From: Haematococcus lacustris
Taxonomy: Eukaryota; Chlorophyta; Chlorophyceae; Chlamydomonadales; Haematococcaceae
Direction: 5' to 3'
NCBI GenBank assembly: GCA_030144725.1
Contig: JASKMD010000014.1
Span: 1,682,350 to 1,746,349, forward strand
Length of the DNA: 64,000 nt
The notes under the pieces were generated by a model that saw only the letters and a list, made by a program, of their open reading frames with translations, was not told the DNA's origin and did not search any database. The stretch's first letter is position 1; every line of letters starts with the position of its first letter. The position numbers were made by a program, and so were the translations under genes. Positions 1-9,600 of the stretch are shown piece by piece.

Positions 1-77
1 CTGTAGTCAAGGCTTCAGCAACTGGCACCATGGGTTGATGGCCCCAGGCACCCCTTTGCGCTGCCTTGCCACTGCAG

Positions 78-530
78 TACTGGCTGAAGCTGGGCTCAGG
101 AGGCCATGCGCCAATCAGCAGTCTGGCCAGCATGCACCGCCACCCCTTCGAGCATCTGCTGGTGCTGCGGCCATCCGGGCGCTGCGTGGACGGCCAAGAC
201 GCCAGTGAGACGAGGACAGAACACATGCGACCGGGCTTGTGTCAGCCTTGTTGCGGCGACGACGTTGAATGGCAGCCCAGCGCGGACCGGCTGCCGCGCA
301 GCCTGGTCATCATGTCATGCCCAGCTGAGCACAGTCGCAAACCGCATCTCGGTCGCCTAATCGCGCGCCTGCTGCCCGGCCTTGGTGCGATGGGACAGCT
401 GCAGCCCGGTGTATTGCCGGCTCGGCCATTGAACTTGGAGCTGTTTGCGAGGGACATGCACGCGGGCTGGGATGCCGTCGGCAATGAAGTTCTGACTTTT
501 CAACGGGCCGAGCTGTTTCATCCGATGTAA
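78..530 (+). CDS. METTL4: METTL4-like MT-A70 family N6-adenine methyltransferase, 3' exon (partial)
   Basis: This is the last exon of a gene whose 5' part lies left of the window. A polypyrimidine stretch and CTGCAG acceptor end at base 77, and the frame runs 150 codons to TAA at 528-530. The translation follows the C-terminal half of METTL4: YWLKL near its start, HPFEHLLVL, then LVIMSCPAEHSRKPHL, then LELFARDMHAGWDAVGNEVLTFQ. In METTL4 the corresponding segments are the WLK strand, the HS-KPPL segment and the LELFAR...GW..WGNEVL motif of the MT-A70 fold. The catalytic DPPW should lie in an upstream exon and is not visible. The family methylates adenine at N6 in DNA and in snRNA/mRNA. About 45 residues between the LRPSG and LVIMS segments are variable and could hide a short intron. 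Family assignment is strong; the substrate cannot be told from this exon. Confidence 0.82.
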   Translation, partial: YWLKLGSGGHAPISSLASMHRHPFEHLLVLRPSGRCVDGQDASETRTEHMRPGLCQPCCGDDVEWQPSADRLPRSLVIMSCPAEHSRKPHLGRLIARLLPGLGAMGQLQPGVLPARPLNLELFARDMHAGWDAVGNEVLTFQRAELFHPM

Positions 531-935
531 CGCTATGGCATCTACCTGCTCAGCGGGATGTGCGCAGCCCGCACGGCCGAGGCCTTTAGTGTGGCCGGCA
601 ACGGGACCGGCCTACCGCCGGCATCATGCTATGTACAGCGCAAACCACAGCGCAAGCGAGTGTCACCCAATGTCTATAGCGCTGGGAACGTTGCCTCGTG
701 GGAGCTGAAACAATGTTCAATCGCCCTCCTGCTCCCCTGCAGACATAGAAGCCATTGCTCTAGTCCAGTGAGGTCGTACGGCGTACTTGCGTGTTGATCA
801 CATCAAGCCCCTGCTCAGGACTGCTTAGCCAGGCAGAACACACACCATAAGCACACACAACATGGGCCGCTGTAGTCTGCATTTTGCATTTTACTGCACA
901 ACTTCTGGGTTAAGTAGACACTGACAGCCGGCAGC
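531..935. other. 3' flank of methyltransferase gene and 5' region of F-box gene
   Basis: No coding exon is supported. A TGTAA motif overlaps the methyltransferase stop at 527-531 and could serve as its poly(A) signal. The last ~120 bases are CACA-rich and form the presumed promoter and 5' UTR of the F-box gene. No clear TATA box is seen. Confidence 0.4.
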
Positions 936-2687
936 ATGGCAGCTCGCGCCTGGTCGATGCTTGACCTGCCTGACGAGCTACTGCGCACAGTCGTCCTGTA
1001 TTCCGACCAAGACGAGCGGCGTGCGCTTGCAGCCACCTGCAGCCGCCTGTGGAACGACAGGCTGCACTTCGCCTCGGAATTCTTTCTTGATGTGGAACCC
1101 CGCACTGGCGGGGGTCCTCCGCCCATCTCCGCCCGCCTGATCCGGGCCCTGCAGACCACGACGACGACGCTGCAGCTGACTCTGGGCCTTAAGCCAGACC
1201 TGGTATCTCATGCGGAGGACTGCATGCTGGTGACCGATGTTTTGGAAGCATTGAAACCATGCCCAACGGTGGAGCACTTTTCGTTACTAGGCGATGCAGA
1301 CACGGACCGTAAGCCAGTCCACCACCTCTTCTGGACGCCATGCCACACACAGCAGCTGCTGCGCGCCTTCCCCGGCCTTACAAGCCTTAGCCTGCTGCAC
1401 CGTGTGATCTCAATCTACATGCTGGGCGGACCCGCTGGGCTGCTCAGCCACCCTGACCTATGCCAGCAGCTGCAGCATCTCACGCTGTGTAACGTGCTGC
1501 TTGAAGAGCCAGCCCAAGAACACCCTGCTGCCGTGACCCTGGACACCATGTTCCAGGGCTGCAGGCTGCAAAGCCTAGAGCTTACAAACATGGAGCAGCT
1601 GCCCAGCCTGCAGCCTCTGGCTGAGCACCTGACAGATTTGTACCTGGAGAACACGCTGTTTGAGAACCTACCATCACTCCACCTTGTGTGTGACACTCTG
1701 AGTGGCCTGACCAGGTTATGCTCTCTAACGTTGAGTTACGAAGCCAATTCAGAGTGCTCCATGGATGGCTTCTCACAGCTGATGCAGGCCCTACCCAGCC
1801 TAGTCAGCTTGTCTGTGCCTAACCTGGTCGTCAAGGGGGTGGCTGAGCTGGACACCCTGCTTGCAGCCACTCAGCTGACGCGGTTGGTGCTTGAGGGGGT
1901 CAAGAGGGTGTCAGAGTCTCGGGCACAAGCCGCCTGCGGTTGGCAGAGGTTGAAGCTGATGGTGGGGTCGGTGGGGTTTGACACCATGGCGGCGGCCTGC
2001 CTGCCCCTGCACTCCCTCACCTCCTCGCTGGTCCTGGGGGGCATGACCCTGGCGCGGGGTGTGCCCCAGTGCGCCCACAACCTCGAGCAGCGCTGCACGG
2101 TGTATGTGGACCTAGACAGCCTGTCAGTGGACATGGCGGGCATTGCCCTGCTCCCCCTCACACCAGCCGAGGAGCAGCAGGCCTTGGATCAGGCGGCAGC
2201 GGTGGTGGCAGCTAACACTCCCCCTGGAGCGGAGGAGCTGTTGACTGTGGCCCAGCGGCTGTTCCAGTTGAGGGAGGTGTCCCGGGAGGGCATGGTGCTG
2301 CGCAACATTCCCCGCATCACAGCAGAAACTGCCAAGGCCCTGGCCCCAATCTCTCCAGGGGTCACCAACTTGCACTTCTTCCGCGGCGAGGTGGCAGCTG
2401 ACCTGCAGCTGTTCCTGGGGCTGCTGGAAGGCATGCCAGACCTGGAGCGTGTCATGTTCAACTGGGTTTCATTTGACGTGCTTGCCATGGAGGGGGTGAT
2501 GCAGCAGCTGGGGAGCACGCCAGGGTCACGGCCACTCATGATCTGCTTCAGCGTGTCTCAGGAGCTGTTCAATTCCGACGCTGCATGCTGTGAGCGCATG
2601 TGCACTTACACGGAAGGCAGCAGTGTGTTTGTCCATGTGCGTGCCTCACCCTATGAGCCTCCTGCTACTGTGGGTGAGGGGGCGTAA
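936..2687 (+). CDS. F-box / leucine-rich-repeat protein, single exon
   Basis: An uninterrupted 583-codon frame begins at ATG 936 and ends with TAA. Residues ~8-45 (LPDELLRTVVLYSDQDERR.LAATCSRLWN) fit an F-box, the Skp1-binding module of SCF ubiquitin ligases. The rest contains irregular leucine-rich segments such as LTSLSLLHRV, LQHLTLCNVLL, LQSLELTNM, LTDLYLENTLF, LCSLTLSY and LVSLSVPNLV, as expected of a substrate-recognition solenoid. A second LRR-like block follows near residues 460-520. The start is chosen because the F-box follows it directly. Lack of introns is unusual next to the heavily spliced neighbours and would fit a large, rapidly duplicating F-box family. Its last ~93 coding bases recur at 5251-5343. 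Substrate unknown. Confidence 0.75.
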   Translation: MAARAWSMLDLPDELLRTVVLYSDQDERRALAATCSRLWNDRLHFASEFFLDVEPRTGGGPPPISARLIRALQTTTTTLQLTLGLKPDLVSHAEDCMLVTDVLEALKPCPTVEHFSLLGDADTDRKPVHHLFWTPCHTQQLLRAFPGLTSLSLLHRVISIYMLGGPAGLLSHPDLCQQLQHLTLCNVLLEEPAQEHPAAVTLDTMFQGCRLQSLELTNMEQLPSLQPLAEHLTDLYLENTLFENLPSLHLVCDTLSGLTRLCSLTLSYEANSECSMDGFSQLMQALPSLVSLSVPNLVVKGVAELDTLLAATQLTRLVLEGVKRVSESRAQAACGWQRLKLMVGSVGFDTMAAACLPLHSLTSSLVLGGMTLARGVPQCAHNLEQRCTVYVDLDSLSVDMAGIALLPLTPAEEQQALDQAAAVVAANTPPGAEELLTVAQRLFQLREVSREGMVLRNIPRITAETAKALAPISPGVTNLHFFRGEVAADLQLFLGLLEGMPDLERVMFNWVSFDVLAMEGVMQQLGSTPGSRPLMICFSVSQELFNSDAACCERMCTYTEGSSVFVHVRASPYEPPATVGEGA

Positions 2688-3647
2688 GGGAGGTGTAGCC
2701 ACTGGCATGAGAACATGGAGACGGTGAAGTGGTGACGGTGGTGAGGGGGCTTGAGGGAGGCCAGCTACAGACTGAGGGAGGCCACTGGCCACTGGCCAGC
2801 TACAGGCTCAGGGCAGGGGTGAGGGATGTGGGTTCAGGGAATCCCTTTACGTTGAGCTGGGTGGTGGGAGCAGGCCAAGTCCCAGGCGGATACCCTTTCC
2901 TTGAAGCACGCTGGCTCTGTTGGAGTAGTAGTCTTCTTCCTCTTCTTCTAGCCACTAGCATGAGCTCATAACCACTGCCATGAAGGTCAGCAGGGGACAG
3001 CAGGGCAGCAAGGGCCACAAGGGTCACAACAAGGGGCAGCAGCAAGGGTCACGAGGGCAGCAGGAAGGGCGGCAGGAGATGGTGAATGGAGGGGAGTGTA
3101 TATGTAGTTGTCGTCCTATACAAGTTAGTTGAAGAATTTGAAAGAGCGGTCTGCTTGAAGATGAGAATTGCATTAAGATTACCCCATGTTGGGACTTGGT
3201 AAGTTAGGGGTGGGTGCACGTGTTGAGAAGCGTTGCGCAGGTATACTAGCTGTGCTTAGAGAATGGGGGAGGTGGAGGACTGAAAACCTGGAATCAGTGA
3301 GGTAGAGGGGAGGTGGGTGATGACGAGCATGATGACATGACATAACTCTTTTTGGGAGCTACTTGTGTTTTTTTGAGCCGTTGACTGGCTGTGTTTGTGG
3401 GGACCACCCAATCTAGCAGACTTGTCTCATATAGGGGTGGTGTGCGCCGCTGAAGCCTGCAGCCGTTTGACCGGGTAGCTGACAACCTGTCTGATGTATG
3501 AGAGCGTTATGTTCACCCTGCTATATGTATACCTCCCCGCCATGTCAAAGCAGGGCAAACTAGGCCAGGCATTACTGTACACATGGAGCAGGTGATTAGG
3601 TTTCCCGTTGGCGGTTTTAGCAGTGAGAGTTGAAGGATTGTTTTCGC
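2688..3647. other. Intergenic region between convergent F-box and TDP1 genes
   Basis: This stretch holds the 3' UTRs of the F-box gene (+) and of TDP1 (-). Bases 2690-2830 contain short repeats of a [15 protein letters not shown] motif, and 2985-3075 repeats of a GCAGCAAGGG-like motif. I see no exon or RNA gene. Confidence 0.4.
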
Positions 3648-6600
3648 TCACGCAGTCTCAACATGCCCGTAAGCGCTGCGCCCGCGGTAATCATCTTCCG
3701 TCAACCCCATCGCGTCCACCCCAGAATGCGCCTCGTCCGCGGCCCATGCCCTGTCGGCGTCAGTCGCATAGCGGGTCGGCGGAAAACCAAACGGAAGCGG
3801 GGCGAACACTTGAATCGCCGTTGGGTTCCTGGATGCAATAAACTCCAGATCTTCCGGGTCAGTCGCCTGGCAGCGGCGCCATGCTTGCCAGCCCCACAGT
3901 TCGACCGCAACGTCCTTCGTCGCCGGCAGCTGCGGTGCCGGTGGTGCCGAGCCTGGTGCGCACGAGAAGCCGCAATGCCGATGCGCAAAGTAGCGAGCTA
4001 GTGAGGTTGGGGTGGTTAGGACGCCGAGCTCTGCAGGATGCACGAGGAATGGGCAAGGCAGTCGAATACTTGCAGCAGACACCCTTGCAACAGCTAGCAC
4101 GACAACATGCTGCAGAGAGGCACGCTAGCAAGAAAGCCATAGAGACCAAAGAACGCCACAGCAATAGCGTCTGCCCTCCTCTCAATCTCCACATGTCCTC
4201 CTGCCCCTGAACCCCTTCCCTACACCCCTTTTCCGAACCCCTTCCCTGAATCCCTTCCCTTGCCGCCTGCCCCTTAGCCCTAGGCACTTGGCCCTTACCC
4301 CTTGGCCCCTGTCCCTCACCGTAGCTCCTGACCAGCAGCTGGTTGCCCCCCTGCACCAGCTCGCCCCATGCCGGCTTGCTCATGTTGTGTGACGTGAGGA
4401 GCACCCAGGCCAGCCGCCCCCCCTGCTCAAACCTGGCAGCAGCAGCAGCAGCAGCAAGTGACGGCATGGGCCATGGGGGTAGTGTGGGCACGGCAGCATG
4501 GGCAAGTGGTTGCGGGGCCTACTGCATGGGATCCAGCTTGCATGGGCGCATGCATGGGTGTAACAGGTGGCTTGCGGGTGACCTGGCACCTGCAGTAGGT
4601 CTTGATGTGGGGCATGGCGCGCTGCCTGCCCAGCGCTTGTAAGTCTAGGCGGGAGTACAGCGGCCTGACCTGCAGGGCGGGAGAAAGTGAAGGGCAGGGA
4701 CAGGGGTCAGGATAGGGCAGGAGGGGCCAAGCTGAGGGGCAACAGGGCGGGCCACCACCATGTGGCTCGATAGGCCGGTAGGTTCCCTTCCAAGCCGCCA
4801 GTCAGCAAATGCCAGATGTGGGGGGTGTCAAGTCACCAAGGTGTGAACAGGGCAAGGGGGGTGGGCTAGGGGGCAGCAGTGCGGGCCAGCAGGGGGCTAT
4901 GAGGCCGGGCAGTTGCCTTGCAGGCCGCCAGCCTCGGCTGTGAGGGACGGGCACCAGGCACTGCTGAAGCCTGGGGTTGAACAGGAGGGACTGGATGGGT
5001 GGCCAGTGGTGACGAGGTAGAGGTAGAGGTGAGCTGGTGCTGAGGGGATCTATCCACCAGGGTTCGACACCTGGTGGCAACACTGAACAGTACCTGATCG
5101 TGTGTGTCAGGGGGTGGAACTGGGAGGATGGCCATATCTAAGTGATATAGGAAGTGTAGATACAATCTAGGAAGTGTGGTGACAGGTGTAGAAAGCCGGG
5201 CTCAACATCTGGACTTTATTAAGTAGCAGGAGGAGGCAGCAGCTGGAGCAGGAGCTGTTCGACTCCGACGCTGCATGCTGTGAGCGCATGTGCACTTATA
5301 GGGAAGGCAGCAGTGTGTTTGTCCATGTGCGTGCCTCACCCTACGGGGAGTCTAGTCAGCACCGGGTGGCAGTGAGATGCCTGGGGCTGGCCATGTTGTT
5401 GCAGCTTTCGCAACAACCTTGCTGCCCTGCTGTAGCGATATCCTTTCTAGTAGGAGGGTAGGAGGTCAGGAAGGTTTTGGTGAGCCAGCTGGGGGGGGCC
5501 AAAACCTGGGTGTGTGGGCAGGGAGGGGAGGGGCAAGAGGGTCAAAGTGGGGGTGGGAGTGGGAGTGGGGGTGGGGGTGAGGAAGGGAGGGGGGTGGAAG
5601 GGTGGGTGGGTAGATGGGGCAGCAGGTATGGGGTGGGTGCAGCAGGGAGCTGTCCTCTTGCTTACCAGGCTGGACTGGATGTTAGCGGCCTTGCCCGGGA
5701 TGCTGCCTCCTGCTGCCCACCCCTCAAGGCTGTCCCGCACCTCCTGCAGCCACCACTGCCACAACACCTACCCCACACAAGACCACCTCACTCAACCACA
5801 TCTCCCTATCACCCTCTACATTCCACCACTTCCCACCTTCACCTCCTCTACATTCCCGCTTTCCCACCTTCACCTCCTCCACACTCTCGCACACGACCAC
5901 CAGCAGGCCCCACCTTACCCCCCTCATCCCCTCCTCCACACACCCATTCCCCTGCCACTCCCACCCCCATTTTGTCCCCCATGCCCTTTCCCTCCCTGCC
6001 CACCCACCCTCAGGTTCACAGCTCCCTCCAGCTGGCTCACCAACCCCTCCCTACCCCTCCTGCCCTACAGGGCCCCCCTGGCCCCCCTCACCTGAACAGT
6101 GGGCCAGACCAGGTGCAGCTGGGACAGGCAAAGGGGGAGGGGGACTGGCCTGACCGCCTGGTGCCCTCCTGCCCCAACCTTGTTCTGTGCTGCCTGGCTG
6201 CTGGGAAGAGGCGGCTGGCGCCAGGCCCCCAGGCCACTTTCTTGCCTGATGCCAGGGCCCCCTGCCAGCAAGGGACCAGCCTGCTGCTGAGGAGCTGGCT
6301 GGGACTGGGACTGGCTGGGTTGTGTCATGCTGTGATGCTCATGCTGGGACTGGGGCTGGGTTGTGTCATGCTGTGCCTGGGGCAGCGAGCCAGGTGGGGC
6401 ACAGGCTGTCAGGGAGCCACCGAACTCCTGCAGCAGCCAGGCGGGCGTCAGCCGGCCCTGCGAAGAGCACTGTAGCACCACACCCCCGCTGCTGCGGGCT
6501 GCTGCCTCGGGTGTGGATGGGCGCGACGCGGCATTTGCCGATGATGGGCTGTGTACGGGGGCCGCGGGCACGACGATGGGCGGAAACCACGGCTCCTGCA

Positions 6601-9600
6601 CCGCGGTGCAGATACGAGGGTTGCTGGAACGCAGCGAGCACGCTGCGGGATAGTTGGATCAGGAGGGTCGCGCTTCTCCTACTTACAGAACATTGTCTTC
6701 AGGAACACATGGTGGCGAGAGTGGCGTGGAGTAGGAGCGCATCACCTGTCGCAGTAGCGCCCGTAACCGCATGTGCCCGAACTTCGCCAGCGCCGCTCCT
6801 GAATGTCTACCCGGGACGCTGGGAACTAAGAAAGCGCGCGCGCTGCTCATGTCGGCCTGTGCGACCACCTTAGCCACGCGATAGCGCCACTGCGTACACG
6901 GCAACACGGCAAACAACTCATGAAAGGTGAGGAGGAGCGAGTGTAGCAACTTTCGATAAGGAAATGAAAGAGCACAACAAAGGGGGTGGCCGAAACTAGG
7001 CACTAATTGTATGTGCACGTATGTGGCGTGACGGGCTAGCTACAGCGGGCGATGATCAGAGCATTATGGACCAACATTGATGCAGCCAGTCATTTGCACA
7101 TGGCCTATGTTGTCGCGACCCGGCAGCCTGGCGGCGAGGCGTACCGGCAAAGGCAGTTGCATGGCAGCCAGGTAGTCCGTCAGGCTGGCCTCGAAGTCGG
7201 AGGAGGACGGGGAGGCTGCGTCTTTCCAGGGAAAGTCCTGGTGCCAGCTGCAGGCAACATATCACCCAGCAGAGTCCCGAGCCCTAAGCAAATGACATGG
7301 TGTTTCAGTCCTTATGAGTGTGGGAGTCACCCTTTGCCCTGTGTCTTAGCGGTGCAGTACCAACTGAGACACTCACCGCACAACAGGGCGACATCGAGCC
7401 CTGAGCCCTGAGGGCCGTACAGCAGCAATGTCAGCCTGATGTCCAGGTCAGACACCTTGTCATTCACTGCCGCACCCAAGCAGCGTGAACCTAGCAAGAG
7501 CGGCAGTCAGCCACCATGGCCTGCAGCAGCCTTGCTGTCCCACAGGGGGCTTGAACAGCCTAGACACTGATGTGGTCCAGAATGGCCCTGATTCTCAGGA
7601 AAGAAAATGCCTCATCCTCTCACCCCCCACCCCCCACCCCCTCCCCCTCCTCGTCCTGTCCCCTGGCCACCCCTGCCCATATCCTCCACGACCCCTCCCC
7701 CCTTCACACCCACATGCCCTGTGTCTTAGCGGTGCAGTCGCAGTGGATAAAGTTGGCGGTGGACACCACCACCCTCAGGCCTTCCTGGTACTGCAGCACA
7801 TCATCAGGCAGCAGGCAGCTGGCAGCCAGTCATGAGTGCCGGCTGGTGGTGCTGGCTCTTGAGGCACCTCTAAGGCTGATGTAGCATTGCCACCACTGAC
7901 TCGTGAGGCACCTCCAGGGCTGAGGCCAGGTTGGCCAGCCCTGCCCCTCTGCTGGCACTGCCCAGCACCTCTGCCGCCATGCCACCAGGCTAAGGCAGCA
8001 GCCCAGAAGCTCCAGCACCCCATCATCAGGCAGCAGGCAGCTGGCAGCCAGTCATTCCCCCAGCACCTCTGCCGGCACTGCCACCAGCCTGAGGCAGCAG
8101 CCCAGAAGCTCTAGGAGCACATCAGCTCTAGGAGCACATCACCGGCACTGCCACCAGCCTGAGGAGGAGCCTGAGGAGGAGCCTGAGGAGGAGCCTGAGG
8201 CAGCAGCCCAGCAGCTCCAGGAACACACCCATGGGGATGCCTGAGGTGATGGACAGTACCTCATTTCAGCACAGCTGTGCTGGGCTCACAACACCCCGCC
8301 AGCAGCCATTGTGCATGCTGCTCAGCAGCCAATGCCATGGCATGCCGTATGACAGCGGTGGCCTGTCATGAAGGACAGGGGGAGCCGGATGAGACTTAGC
8401 CTAACCCCCCCCCCCCACACACACACATGACGATGGTGGCCTCCCCCATGTGGCAGGGCCTACACCCCTGAGCAGCTAGCTCAGACTCACCCCCCGCCCC
8501 CCCACCCCACCTCCCCAACACCCGCAAGTGGCAGCAGACACGGGCCCGCACAGCAGCAGCATCATCAGCTACAGCAGCAGCAGCCGCACCGCTGACACAG
8601 CCAACCCAAATACCCCCTCCCCCTCCCCTCCCACAAAACCCACACTTCAGGTCAGCAGCAGCTCCAAGGCATGCAGCTGGTCAGGGGCACAGAGGGGCAA
8701 GAGGGGAGGGGCTGCATGCTGGGCATGCAAGCCGTCCTGGCAGCTGTGGGGTGGCAGCCACAGGAGAGTGTCAGCAGAGTGTCAACAGATTGTCAGCAGA
8801 GTGTCAACGGAGTGTCAACAGGCAAGCCGTCCTGGCAGTCATGGGGCGGCAGCATGCAATGTCAAGCCACCTGGATGATGAGGGCCTTGGTGTGGTGGGT
8901 GCCCCAGCTCAGGGGCAGTGGCGGGCTGTGGCACAGGCAGCGCTCCGGGCCCAGCCCCAGGGCCTGCATCCACAGCAGCAGTCAGCGGTCGAGGCGGTTC
9001 AGGGCACTGGCCACCCCTGCAGCTGTCAGCCTCAACCCTGCAGGTGGCTGTCATGGTGACCCTCAGACCCATCTTGTGAAAGGTGGACGAGGAGTGGGAG
9101 GGGCGAGGGGCGAGGGGCGAGGGGTGAGGGGTGAGGGGCGAGGGGCGAGGGGTGAGGGGTGAGGGGCGAGGGGTGAGGGGCGAGGGGCGAGGGGCGAGGG
9201 GCGAGGGGCGAGGGGTGAGGGGTGAGGGGCGAGGGGCGAGGGGCGAGGGGTGAGGGGCGAGGGGCGAGGGGCGAGGGGCGAGGGGTGAGGGGTGAGGGGC
9301 GAGGGGCGAGGGGTGAGGGGTGAGGGGCGAGGGGCGAGGGGCGAGGGGCGAGGGGCGAGGGGCGAGGGGTGAGGGGTGAGGGGCGAGGGGCGAGGGGCGA
9401 GGGGCGAGGGGCGAGGGGCGAGGGGCGAGAAAATAGCAGACATTACCTGCAGGTAAGCTGCATTGGCCTGGGCTCTTGCATCCCCGGTGCACAGCACCAG
9501 CTGCTGCGCTGCCACCAGGTCAGGGCAGGCTGAGAGCAGCCAGGCGATGTCCACCATGTAGTTCATGGCCTGGGACACGCCAAGGCCACAAGAAGTGTGA

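Noticed and set aside
7360..7430. An extra TDP1 exon encoding a leucine-rich LTLLLYGP stretch before the KTQG copy
   Set aside because: The chain from HKD exon 4 to exons 5 and 6 is already complete and in phase without it, so it is kept as a duplication, not an exon.
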